Assembly (NCBI GenBank): GCA_041392305.1
Contig: JAWKMJ010000011.1
Span: 59,608 to 123,607, forward strand
Direction of reading: 5' to 3'
DNA length: 64,000 nt
Origin: JAGQYP01 sp041392305
GTDB taxonomy: Bacteria > Bacteroidota > Bacteroidia > Flavobacteriales_D > Crocinitomicaceae
Part shown: one piece after another, positions 45,884 through 52,985 of the stretch
Layout: every line of letters begins with the position of its first letter
How positions within the stretch are numbered: position 1 is the first letter of the stretch
The notes under the pieces: generated by a model
Seen by the model: the letters and a program-made list of their open reading frames with translations, nothing else
Told to the model about the DNA's origin: nothing
Database searches by the model: none
Made by a program: the position numbers and the translations under genes

Positions 45884-46255
45884 ATGAATTACAATAATGT
45901 GACCGATGAGGTTATTTCTAAATCAATTAAAGTACATCGAAAATTAGGGCCAGGATTATTAGAATCTTCTTAAAGAGAGTGCTTATTTTACGAATTACAA
46001 AAGTCTGGATTCAATGTAAAGAAAGAGGTTCCTTTGCCCTTAGTTTATGAAGATGTAAAATTGGATCATGGGTATCGGATAGACTTATTAGTAGAAGACA
46101 AGATTGTGTTGGAATTAAAGACAGTGGATCAACTAAATGAAGTTCACCAGGCACAAATTCTCACTTATTTAAAACTAGGTGAATTCCCAATAGGATATCT
46201 ATTAAATTTTAATGTCAAACTGCTAAAAGATGGAATAAAACGGTATCGCATATAA
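45884..46255 (+). pseudogene. GxxExxY-family gene, inactivated by a nonsense codon
   Basis: The reading frame matches copy 2 codon for codon (nine base differences in 372 by hand comparison). Two adjacent substitutions change the codons for A-Y to TCT TAA at 45968-45973, which destroys the tyrosine of the GLLESAY motif and stops translation after 29 codons. Downstream an open frame of about 73 residues from 46034 keeps the nuclease-like YRID...LELK segment, so a shortened product is possible but lacks the N-terminal motif. Confidence 0.85.
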
Positions 46256-46262
46256 TGCACTC

Positions 46263-46302
46263 ATTCTCCGTGAATCCCCGTGTCTCACCGTGAATCACCG
46301 TG
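46263..46302 (-). repeat. Right arm of copy 1: four inverted 10-bp units
   Basis: The units on the plus strand are ATTCTCCGTG, AATCCCCGTG, TCTCACCGTG and AATCACCGTG, the reverse complement class NNTCNCCGTG. They mirror the left arm and begin seven bases after the ORF stop. The stop codon and last codons of the convergent methyltransferase gene lie inside this arm. Confidence 0.9.
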
Positions 46303-46902
46303 TGATAGCCTGCCAATCAATATCAAATCCACCATATCATAACCCGGTTCGGTAAACTTTTGGTTTTTGCAATAACTTACCTCTAATCCTGCATCCTTCA
46401 TGAAATTTTGCAAATATTCCTTCTCATGAAAATACATCTTGACTCCCTCTTTTTCTTCCGAATTGAAGTAGTTATCTTCCATTGTGCTTAGGAATAATTT
46501 CCCGTTCGGAAGCAATTTGGAAGCACATTTTTGAATCAAATCAAGGGCTTGTTCTTTCGAGGCATAAGGTAATCCAAAACCACAAATGATACCATGAAAC
46601 TGATCTTCAATCTGGTCTATTTGGAACATGTCCATTATCTGAAATAAGGCCTTTGGATTTTCTTTCTGGGCTATCTCAATCATATTCGGAGCAAAATCAA
46701 CACCCAAAACGATTAAATCAGGTCTTTTTTGAAGTAAATATTTTGTGATATTGCCTGGTCCGCATGCCAAATCCAAAACATGAGCATTTCCAGGAAGATG
46801 TTCTAGAAATACATCAAAATGGGAGAAATAATTGTCCAAATGACCAAACTTCTCTAAATACAATTGAGCCTTTTCATGGAAATTTTTCTGAGTTGGATTC
46901 AT
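46285..46902 (-). CDS. Class I SAM-dependent methyltransferase
   Basis: The 205-residue protein has the Rossmann methyltransferase motifs: VLDLACGPGNITKYLL (motif I, glycine loop binding SAM), VLGVDFAPNMIEIAQ (acidic residue after beta 2), and IICGFGLPYAS near motif IV. It resembles small-molecule methyltransferases of the UbiE/Bud23-like group; the substrate is unknown. The last six residues (SHGDSR) and the TGA stop are encoded inside the right arm of GxxExxY copy 1, so the C-terminus has probably been altered by that element. Confidence 0.85.
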   Translation of the reverse strand: MNPTQKNFHEKAQLYLEKFGHLDNYFSHFDVFLEHLPGNAHVLDLACGPGNITKYLLQKRPDLIVLGVDFAPNMIEIAQKENPKALFQIMDMFQIDQIEDQFHGIICGFGLPYASKEQALDLIQKCASKLLPNGKLFLSTMEDNYFNSEEKEGVKMYFHEKEYLQNFMKDAGLEVSYCKNQKFTEPGYDMVDLILIGRLSHGDSR

Positions 46903-46917
46903 GTCCTAAAAGTACAA

Positions 46918-47508
46918 CTAATCCTCTGATTTGAACTTCAGTGCATGAAATGCTGGACTCATAAGATCCGAATGACGGTCAGCATCTTTACTCATGAAAG
47001 TAATGATTACATCAGCCACATCATCTTTGTGCAGGTATATGAACTGTCCATACACCCAATCCTCACCAAATTCACAATTGAATTCAAAAAAGCAGGCTCC
47101 ACCTTTGTCGGCGTTAAATTCTCTCTTAACTGCTTCGTCTGGAAAAGCACCAATATTATAGATTTGTCCTCCAGTCATGTTCATCATGTTGGCTTGGACT
47201 CTAGCATAGTACATATTATTCGGGTTGACCATGGTCACATTGCTGTCCTTTAAGGAAGCTTCATAAGCCTCAAACATTTCATTCAAAGACCAGACAGTGT
47301 ACCGAATTTCCATGGATTTATCTGCATTGATGATGGCAAAGGAGTAATACAAGTCTTTATTTTCTTTTACATCGGCGATTTCAAAGCCTTCAGGCATAGT
47401 AAAGACCAGTCCAGCTGAATCGGCTTCAGCTTGGAAATCATTTAAAGTAGGTTTCTGACAATAAATTGTTCCTGCGTAAAGAAGAATGAGTGAGAGTATG
47501 AGTTTCAT
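46918..47508 (-). CDS. Hypothetical secreted protein
   Basis: The 196-residue protein has a short signal peptide (MKLILSLILLYAGTIYC); the cysteine at residue 17-18 may make it a lipoprotein. The mature part contains FTMPEGFEIADVKENKDLYYSFAI and a later GGACFFEFNCEFGEDWVYGQFIYLHKDDVADVIITFMSK stretch (landmark FFEFNCEFGEDW). No family is recognised. It is upstream of, and probably co-transcribed with, the methyltransferase, and lies between the two GxxExxY units. Confidence 0.7.
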   Translation of the reverse strand: MKLILSLILLYAGTIYCQKPTLNDFQAEADSAGLVFTMPEGFEIADVKENKDLYYSFAIINADKSMEIRYTVWSLNEMFEAYEASLKDSNVTMVNPNNMYYARVQANMMNMTGGQIYNIGAFPDEAVKREFNADKGGACFFEFNCEFGEDWVYGQFIYLHKDDVADVIITFMSKDADRHSDLMSPAFHALKFKSED

Positions 47509-47620
47509 TGTAAAAGCGTTATGGTTAACAAGGTACGAATTTTTTAAGAGTCTTTCGGAAGATGGAGATTTATCTATTCACTTTGGGTTGTTGAAGGCAT
47601 ATGCTTATTTATGGCTATGA

Positions 47621-47660
47621 CACGGTGATTCACGGAGACGCACGGTGATTCACGGAGGTG
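47621..47660 (+). repeat. Left arm of copy 2: four tandem 10-bp units
   Basis: The units are CACGGTGATT, CACGGAGACG, CACGGTGATT and CACGGAGGTG. They fit the consensus CACGGNGANN in perfect 10-bp register, as in copy 1, although the variable bases differ. Confidence 0.9.
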
Positions 47661-47676
47661 ATGGTTAGATTTTTAT

Positions 47677-47684
47677 TATATTTG
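47677..47684 (+). promoter_or_regulatory. -7 promoter element inside copy 2
   Basis: TATATTTG, identical to the box in copy 1, lies 24 bases before the GxxExxY ATG. The left arm occupies the place where a -33 element would be expected, so arm and promoter may interact. Confidence 0.5.
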
Positions 47685-47708
47685 ACTAACCATTTAAATC
47701 TATAATTA

Positions 47709-48080
47709 ATGAATTACAATAATGTGACCGATGAGGTCATTTCTAAATCAATTAAAGTACATCGAAAATTAGGGCCAGGATTATTAGAATCTGCTTATAG
47801 AGAGTGCTTGTTTTACGAATTACAAAAGTCTGGATTCAATGTAAAGAAAGAGGTTCCTTTGCCCTTAGTTTATGAAGATGTAAAATTGGATCATGGGTAT
47901 CGGATAGACTTATTAATAGAAGACAAGATTGTGTTGGAATTAAAGACAGTGGATCAACTAAATGAAGTTCACCAGGCACAAATTCTCACTTATCTAAAAC
48001 TTGGTGAATTCCCAATAGGATATCTATTAAATTTTAATGTAAAACTGCTTAAAGATGGAATAAAACGGTATCGCATATAA
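47709..48080 (+). CDS. GxxExxY protein (PD-(D/E)XK nuclease-like)
   Basis: The 123-residue protein has the family-defining motif in GPGLLESAYRECL (G-x-x-E-x-x-Y). Its core, YRIDLLIEDKIVLELKTV, has the D-x(9)-E-x-K layout of PD-(D/E)XK nucleases, with a following Q in QAQILTYL. The family is common in Bacteroidota in multiple copies, and its function is not established. Here it is the only gene of a unit bounded by inverted arms of 10-bp repeats. It is intact, and a -7 element precedes it. Confidence 0.88.
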   Translation: MNYNNVTDEVISKSIKVHRKLGPGLLESAYRECLFYELQKSGFNVKKEVPLPLVYEDVKLDHGYRIDLLIEDKIVLELKTVDQLNEVHQAQILTYLKLGEFPIGYLLNFNVKLLKDGIKRYRI

Positions 48081-48087
48081 TGCACTC

Positions 48088-48127
48088 ATTCTCCGTGAAT
48101 CCCCGTGTCTCACCGTGCATCTCCGTG
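48088..48127 (-). repeat. Right arm of copy 2: four inverted 10-bp units
   Basis: The units are ATTCTCCGTG, AATCCCCGTG, TCTCACCGTG and CATCTCCGTG. The first three are identical to copy 1. The arm begins seven bases after the ORF stop, and its end lies 13 bases from the fluC stop codon. Confidence 0.9.
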
Positions 48128-48140
48128 TAATAGCCTACTT

Positions 48141-48518
48141 CTACAACTTCACACTCTTAGCAATCACAAAAATCACACTCAAGGTCAAAGCCACACTGAT
48201 CAATATATTCAGCACTGCCCACCAGAAATAGCCTTCTTGAATCAGCTTAAAAGTTTCTAAACTGAAAGTAGAAAAAGTGGAAAATCCTCCGCAAAATCCA
48301 ACCATCACTAAATAAGATAGATAATGTTCCTGATGAGGTAATTTGTCTTTTGCGAAATAAACAAACAAAGCTAAGATGGCAGTGGCAAAGGTGTTGGTGA
48401 TCAATGTTCCAATGGGAAAACTACTTTCAAATTTTTGTACCGTCCAAACAGAAACTCCATACCGACTCACAGATCCGAGTCCACCTCCAATGAATATGGC
48501 CAATAGATTAATCCACAT
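48141..48518 (-). CDS. crcB: Fluoride efflux channel FluC (CrcB)
   Basis: The 125-residue protein has four membrane segments and the Fluc motifs: GGGLGSVSRYG near the start, GTLITNTFATAILALF, and GFCGGFSTFSTFSLE with the phenylalanine/threonine track. It forms a dual-topology dimer that exports fluoride. The start at 48518 is chosen because it begins the first membrane segment; its ATG overlaps the end of the PAP2 gene. No fluoride riboswitch is expected or seen, because the gene is inside an operon. Confidence 0.92.
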   Translation of the reverse strand: MWINLLAIFIGGGLGSVSRYGVSVWTVQKFESSFPIGTLITNTFATAILALFVYFAKDKLPHQEHYLSYLVMVGFCGGFSTFSTFSLETFKLIQEGYFWWAVLNILISVALTLSVIFVIAKSVKL

Positions 48519-49080
48519 TTTGCAATACTTGTTTGTCAAAAATACGGAATCCTACCAAACCAATAAATGCGCCTACCAATGCACCTGCTAGAATGTCGCT
48601 AGGGTAGTGCACACCCAAATAAATTCTTGAATAAGCGACCAAAGAGGCCCAAAACAATAAGATCCAACTAATATGCTTGATTTTGGGTTTTAACAATTGA
48701 CTCAAAAACATGGCCATGCAGAAAAAGTTGGCTGCATGAGAAGAAATGAAGCCGTATTGCCCCCCTTTCTTGCCATCAACAATATGTACTAAATGTGCTA
48801 TTTCCAAATTGTGGCTTGGGCGGTAGCGCTGAAAAACATTTTTAAATAAGTGAACAGAAACACTATCCGCAATAACAACTAATAACACCAAAATGATGGT
48901 GGCAAAAATGGTGTTTTTTAATCCGTAATATTTGTGAATCAAATAAATGAAAAGCAAATAAACTGGAATCCATTGGACTTTGCCGCTTATTTGAACCATA
49001 ACCGGGTCTAGCCAGTCGGCATGCAGACCGTTGAGGAAAAGAAATAGTTTTTGATCAATATTTTCCAGCCATTGGATCAT
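48508..49080 (-). CDS. PAP2-family membrane phosphatase
   Basis: The 190-residue protein has five or six membrane segments and the three PAP2 motifs: KNVFQRYRPSH (K-x6-RP), YGFISSHAANFF (PSGH-like, here with SSHA) and SRIYLGVHYPSDILAG (SR-x5-H-x3-D). Family members dephosphorylate undecaprenyl or phosphatidyl lipids on the outer face of the inner membrane. It overlaps obg by four bases. Undecaprenyl-pyrophosphate recycling is a reasonable but unproven role. Confidence 0.9.
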   Translation of the reverse strand: MIQWLENIDQKLFLFLNGLHADWLDPVMVQISGKVQWIPVYLLFIYLIHKYYGLKNTIFATIILVLLVVIADSVSVHLFKNVFQRYRPSHNLEIAHLVHIVDGKKGGQYGFISSHAANFFCMAMFLSQLLKPKIKHISWILLFWASLVAYSRIYLGVHYPSDILAGALVGAFIGLVGFRIFDKQVLQNVD

Positions 49081-50066
49081 TCTCGATTAATTGCATTCCA
49101 TAGCATGTCTTTAAGTTCCACAATGCCCGTTTGGGCCACCGAACTAATAAAAACATGAGGAAGATCTGGAAGTTCTTTTTTGATTTCATTCATCAATTCT
49201 TCATCCAACATATCCGATTTTGTGATGGCCAATAACCTTTGTTTATCCATGAGTTCTGGATTGTATTGCCGTAATTCATTCAGCAAAATCTCGTATTCCT
49301 TATTAATGTCGTCGGTATCAGCGGGTACCATGAAAAGCAACACGGAATTTCTTTCAATATGTCTTAGAAATCGTAATCCCAATCCTTTTCCTTCATGAGC
49401 ACCTTCAATGATTCCGGGAATGTCTGCCATGATAAATGACCGGTAATCCCGGTAAGAGACAATCCCTAAATTTGGAACTAAAGTCGTAAATGGGTAATTG
49501 GCAATCTCTGGTTTTGCAGCCGAAACCACCGATAGTAAAGTTGATTTACCAGCATTTGGAAAGCCTACTAAACCTACATCAGCCAAAACCTTCAATTCTA
49601 AAATTCTCCAGGCTTCTTTTTCATCTTCACCTGGTTGGGCATACCTTGGTGTTTGATTCGTTGAAGACTTGAAATGTGCATTTCCCAATCCACCTCTACC
49701 ACCTTCCAAAAGAATGCGCTCTTCTCCATGTTGGGTAATTTCGAAAAGTGTTTCACCTGTTTCCGCATCTTTAGCTACTGTTCCGAGAGGTACTTCCAAA
49801 ACTTTGTCTTCTCCCATTTTACCTGTTGACAAATCTTTGGAGCCATTCACCCCATGCCCAGCCTTAACGTGCTTTTGGTATTTGAAGTGGAGCAAAGTCC
49901 ACATATTTTCATTTCCCTTGAGAATTACGTGTCCGCCACGCCCTCCATCTCCACCATCAGGTCCTCCCTTGGCATTGTATTTTTCACGACGCAAGTGCGC
50001 GGACCCTGAGCCTCCTCGTCCGGATCGGCAATGGATCTTAACGTAATCTACAAAGTTTTTAGCCAT
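49077..50066 (-). CDS. obgE: GTPase Obg
   Basis: The 329-residue protein has the glycine-rich Obg fold (about residues 1-158, with GGPDGGDGGRGGHV) and the GTPase domain (about 160-329): G1 GFPNAGKST, G2 with NYPFTTLVP, G3 DIPGIIEGA, G4 as ITKSD in place of NKxD. It lacks the long C-terminal OCT domain of some homologues. It acts in 50S ribosome maturation and stress responses. It sits in a run adk-obg-pap2-fluC on the minus strand. Confidence 0.96.
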   Translation of the reverse strand: MAKNFVDYVKIHCRSGRGGSGSAHLRREKYNAKGGPDGGDGGRGGHVILKGNENMWTLLHFKYQKHVKAGHGVNGSKDLSTGKMGEDKVLEVPLGTVAKDAETGETLFEITQHGEERILLEGGRGGLGNAHFKSSTNQTPRYAQPGEDEKEAWRILELKVLADVGLVGFPNAGKSTLLSVVSAAKPEIANYPFTTLVPNLGIVSYRDYRSFIMADIPGIIEGAHEGKGLGLRFLRHIERNSVLLFMVPADTDDINKEYEILLNELRQYNPELMDKQRLLAITKSDMLDEELMNEIKKELPDLPHVFISSVAQTGIVELKDMLWNAINRE

Positions 50067-50074
50067 GGCTAATT

Positions 50075-50647
50075 TTAGTTGTTATCGATAGCTGCAAACA
50101 ACCTTTGGGTAATGTCGTCGATGCTACCTAATCCGTCTACTTTTTCAAGCTTGGATTGCTCTTCGTAATATTCTTTTACTGGTTCAGTTTCCTTGCGGTA
50201 CACATCAATTCTATTTTGAATGATTGCAGGATCCGCATCATCTGATCTTCCTGAAATTTCAGCTCTTTTCTTCAATCGATCTCTTAATTCCTCTTCAGGT
50301 ACTTCCAAACTCAACATCATTTTGATTTCAGTGTTTTTGGAAGATAAAAAAGTATCTAAAGCAGCCGCCTGTGGTTTTGTTCTTGGAAATCCATCAAAAA
50401 TAAATCCATCTGCATCCGGATGATTGTTTACCTCTGACTCCAGCATTTTGATTGTTACATCATCTGGAACCAATTGACCTTTATCGATGTAGGATTTAGC
50501 AAGAGTTCCTAATTCAGTCTGACCCTTAATATTTGCCCGAAAAATATCACCTGTCGATAAATGAACAAGGTTATATCTTCCTTCTAGTCTTTCTGATTGA
50601 GTTCCTTTTCCTGCACCTGGAGGTCCAAATAATACAATATTCAACAT
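50075..50647 (-). CDS. adk: Adenylate kinase
   Basis: The 190-residue enzyme has the P-loop GPPGAGKGTQ, the AMP site (LSTGDIFRAN), FIFDGFPRTKPQA and a short LID (RLKKRAEISGRSDDADPAIIQNRI, landmark GRSDDAD). It lacks the four-cysteine zinc LID, so it is the short form common in Bacteroidota. It interconverts ATP and AMP to 2 ADP in the cytoplasm. It precedes obg with a nine-base gap and follows hpt; both pairings are typical. Confidence 0.96.
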   Translation of the reverse strand: MLNIVLFGPPGAGKGTQSERLEGRYNLVHLSTGDIFRANIKGQTELGTLAKSYIDKGQLVPDDVTIKMLESEVNNHPDADGFIFDGFPRTKPQAAALDTFLSSKNTEIKMMLSLEVPEEELRDRLKKRAEISGRSDDADPAIIQNRIDVYRKETEPVKEYYEEQSKLEKVDGLGSIDDITQRLFAAIDNN

Positions 50648-50662
50648 GTTTGTTTATTTTAA

Positions 50663-51202
50663 TTACGACTCTTGAAGTCGGTATATATGTTTTAAATTTC
50701 TAACGCTTCCGTCGAAGTCCAAACCGTATCCAATGACAAATTCATTCGGGATTTCAAAACCGAGATAATCGATTGTAAAATCGGCCTGACATTTTTCTGG
50801 TTTGAACAGCAAAGATACAATACTTATTGAAGAAGGCTTCGAGCGCTTAAGATTTTCCAAGAGTTTTTGAAGTGTGAGTCCGGTATCAACAATGTCTTCG
50901 ACTAAAACGATATCTCTTCCCTCAATATCTGTTTTGAGTCCCATGATTTCTTTCACATTTCCTGTAGATTCCATTCCTTCATAACTTGAAGCTTTGATGA
51001 AATCCATCTCACAATCACCAGGATATCCTTTTAATAGATCCGCCATAAAAATGAAGCTTCCATTCAGAATCCCAATGAAAATAGGAGTGCGATCCTGATA
51101 ATTCAAATATATTTCGGCCTGAAGTTCATCCACCCTTTGAGCAATTCTATTGGCTGGAATCGCAATTTCAAATCGTTTCTCTTTTACTTTGATCGTTTGC
51201 AT
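50663..51202 (-). CDS. hpt: Hypoxanthine phosphoribosyltransferase
   Basis: The start chosen is the ATG at 51202 (MQTIKVKEKRFEI); an upstream in-frame stretch would add residues of the type MELPTWNYLLNLP that encode the repeat-rich intergenic DNA. The 179-residue enzyme has the PRPP loop VLVEDIVDTGLTLQKLL (key acidic pair ED and the T-G-L-T) and the early metal loop IFIGILNGSFIFMADLL. It salvages hypoxanthine or guanine to IMP/GMP. It is the first gene of the minus-strand run. Confidence 0.93.
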   Translation of the reverse strand: MQTIKVKEKRFEIAIPANRIAQRVDELQAEIYLNYQDRTPIFIGILNGSFIFMADLLKGYPGDCEMDFIKASSYEGMESTGNVKEIMGLKTDIEGRDIVLVEDIVDTGLTLQKLLENLKRSKPSSISIVSLLFKPEKCQADFTIDYLGFEIPNEFVIGYGLDFDGSVRNLKHIYRLQES

Positions 51203-51220
51203 AGGTAAATTTAGTAAATA

Positions 51221-51325
51221 GTTCCAAGTAGGTAGTTCCAAGTTCCAAGTTTCATTTTGTTTTTATAGATTACATATTTATGCCGAAATATGAAACTGAC
51301 TACTTTTGACTGACTACTTGGAACT
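51221..51325. repeat. Long imperfect inverted repeat between hpt and purK
   Basis: The left arm (51221-51255) contains GTTCCAAGTAGG and two more TTCCAAG units. The right arm (51290-51325) contains ACTACTTGGAAC and ATGAAACT, which pairs with AGTTTCAT at the end of the left arm. It lies between divergent genes, where it could form a cruciform or two transcribed stems. Repeats of TTCCAAG are recalled as common intergenic debris in flavobacteria, though I cannot verify that here. Confidence 0.5.
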
Positions 51326-51334
51326 AAAAAATCC

Positions 51335-51343
51335 TATCTTTGC
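51335..51343 (+). promoter_or_regulatory. -7 promoter element for purK
   Basis: TATCTTTGC matches TAnnTTTG exactly, 27 bases before the purK ATG. The nearest upstream TTG (51318-51320) is at a spacing of 14 bases, shorter than usual. Confidence 0.5.
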
Positions 51344-51370
51344 CTACCAAAATCTTTTCGTCAAGAATCA

Positions 51371-52495
51371 ATGAAGAAAATCGGAATCGTAGGAGGAGGT
51401 CAGTTGGGAAGAATGTTCTTTCAGGAAGCCATTAATTTTGATGTAGAATGTCATTTTTTGGATGGCGATAAAAATGCCCCTTGTTCTAGCATTTCACCTA
51501 ATTTTGTGAATGGAAGTATTCTGGATTTTGATCAGGTGTATGCCTTTGGTAAAAACAAAGATGTGGTTTCCATCGAAATCGAGAATGTAAATGTGGAGGC
51601 TTTAAAGAAATTGGAGGCTGAAGGAATTAAAGTATTTCCTCAACCACACATTATTGAAATGATTCAGGATAAAGGGTTACAAAAGGAGTTTTACCGAGAT
51701 CACGGTATTCCCACGGCTGATTTCTTTTTAGTAAACAATCGCAACGAAATTTCCAATTATGTTTCTGAAATTCCTTTCATGCAAAAAATGCGCAAAGGAG
51801 GATATGATGGCAAAGGAGTAACACCGATCAAACATGAAGATGATGTGGCGGGAGGTTTTGATGTACCTTCTGTTTTGGAGAAGTTTGTTGATTTTGACAA
51901 AGAAATATCAGTAATCGTCGCTCGAAATGAGAAAGGTCAAGTGAATTCCTTTCCAGTTGTGGAATGTGAATTTAATCCAGAAGCCAATTTGGTAGAATTT
52001 TTATTTTCTCCTGCGGATGTAAGTCAAACAATAGAAAAAGAAGCTTGTCAGATAGCCGAAGATTTGATCAAAAAATTGGAGATGGTTGGTCTCTTAGCCG
52101 TTGAAATGTTTTTGACAAAAGAAGGAAAAGTACTTGTAAATGAGATAGCCCCTAGACCTCATAATTCCGGGCATCAAACTATTGAGGGGAATGTTACTTC
52201 CCAATATGAACAGCATTTAAGAAGTATTATTGGTTTGCCTTTGGGAGATACTTCGATCACGCTACCTTCTGTCATGATCAATTTGCTTGGAGAAAAAGGA
52301 TTTGAAGGGCCAGTGGTGTATGATAAATTGGATGAGGTTACAGCAATTGCAGGGGTGAAGCCTCATATTTATGGAAAAAAGGAGACCAAACCTTTCCGAA
52401 AAATGGGGCATATCACAATAATTGATAAAGATTTAGAAAAAGCCAAAGAAAAGGCTAGGTTTGTAAAAGAAACGATAAAAGTAATAGCGAAATAA
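51371..52495 (+). CDS. purK: N5-carboxyaminoimidazole ribonucleotide synthase
   Basis: The 374-residue ATP-grasp enzyme starts KKIGIVGGGQLGRM and has the ATP-grasp landmarks MQKMRKGGYDGKGV, FDVPSVLEKFVDFDKEISVIVARN (glycine/lysine ATP loop) and NEIAPRPHNSGHQT (metal-binding end). It makes N5-CAIR from AIR, bicarbonate and ATP in de novo purine synthesis. It overlaps purE by one base, as in many Bacteroidota, so the two steps are co-translated. Confidence 0.96.
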   Translation: MKKIGIVGGGQLGRMFFQEAINFDVECHFLDGDKNAPCSSISPNFVNGSILDFDQVYAFGKNKDVVSIEIENVNVEALKKLEAEGIKVFPQPHIIEMIQDKGLQKEFYRDHGIPTADFFLVNNRNEISNYVSEIPFMQKMRKGGYDGKGVTPIKHEDDVAGGFDVPSVLEKFVDFDKEISVIVARNEKGQVNSFPVVECEFNPEANLVEFLFSPADVSQTIEKEACQIAEDLIKKLEMVGLLAVEMFLTKEGKVLVNEIAPRPHNSGHQTIEGNVTSQYEQHLRSIIGLPLGDTSITLPSVMINLLGEKGFEGPVVYDKLDEVTAIAGVKPHIYGKKETKPFRKMGHITIIDKDLEKAKEKARFVKETIKVIAK

Positions 52496-52980
52496 TGGCA
52501 GAAGTAGGAATCATCATGGGATCAAAGTCAGACTTACCTATAATGCAGGAAGCTGCTGACATTTTGGATGAATTGGGGATTGCATACGAGATCGATATCG
52601 TATCAGCACACAGAACTCCAGAAAAAATGTTTGATTACGGACAAAATGCACACAAAAGAGGCATCAAAGTAATTATTGCTGGAGCAGGAGGAGCAGCACA
52701 TCTTCCCGGAATGGTGGCTTCGATTACTCCACTTCCAGTTGTTGGCGTTCCAGTGAAATCATCCAATTCGATAGATGGTTGGGATTCTATATTATCGATC
52801 TTACAAATGCCTAATGGGATTCCTGTTGCAACAGTAGCATTAAACGCTGCTAAAAATGCAGGGATTTTAGCCGCAAGTATTATTGGAAGTTCCAATCCTG
52901 AAGTTTTGGAAAGAGTGATCCAATTCAAGCAAGGATTGAAAGAGAAAGTTTTGAAATCAGCAGAAGAAATTAAAAAATAA
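52495..52980 (+). CDS. purE: N5-CAIR mutase
   Basis: The 161-residue protein has the PurE class I signature GIIMGSKSDLPIMQEAA, ISAHRTPEKMFDY (conserved histidine) and GAGGAAHLPGMVAS with the mobile loop PVPVKSS-like segment (VGVPVKSSNSIDGWDSIL). It converts N5-CAIR to CAIR. It forms an octamer in the cytoplasm. Tight overlap with purK sets the operon purK-purE-hydroxyanthranilate dioxygenase. Confidence 0.96.
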   Translation: MAEVGIIMGSKSDLPIMQEAADILDELGIAYEIDIVSAHRTPEKMFDYGQNAHKRGIKVIIAGAGGAAHLPGMVASITPLPVVGVPVKSSNSIDGWDSILSILQMPNGIPVATVALNAAKNAGILAASIIGSSNPEVLERVIQFKQGLKEKVLKSAEEIKK

Positions 52981-52985
52981 GAATC

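Larger units (their letters stand above)
45798..46302 (+). mobile_element. GxxExxY element, copy 1 (decayed)
   Basis: The unit consists of four 10-bp direct repeats (45798-45837), a -7 element (TATATTTG, 45852-45859), a GxxExxY ORF with a nonsense codon, and four inverted copies of the same 10-bp repeat (46263-46302). The whole unit is about 505 bp. It is near-identical to copy 2 in the ORF and right arm. No transposase or clear target-site duplication is present. The mobile nature is inferred from the duplication and the inverted arms. Confidence 0.6.
47613..48135 (+). mobile_element. GxxExxY element, copy 2 (intact)
   Basis: The unit has four 10-bp units (47621-47660), a -7 element (47677-47684), an intact GxxExxY ORF (47709-48080) and four inverted units (48088-48127). 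The outermost bases extend the inversion: GGCTATGACACGG on the left and CCGTGTAATAGCC on the right pair at 12 of 13 positions. It lies in direct orientation to copy 1, 1.3 kb away. No target-site duplication is obvious. Confidence 0.65.

Noticed and set aside
45798..46302. CRISPR-like array from the CACGGNGANN units
   Set aside because: The 10-bp units are contiguous, with no spacers, and occur only four times per arm with inverted partners. This is not a CRISPR array.
45884..48080. GxxExxY pair as a toxin-antitoxin system
   Set aside because: Each unit holds only one ORF, the two copies are duplicates rather than partners, and no antitoxin-like gene adjoins them.
49669..50046. Plus-strand open frame of about 125 codons opposite obg
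   Set aside because: It is the antisense of the glycine-rich Obg domain, rich in proline by complement, and has no homology features or promoter.
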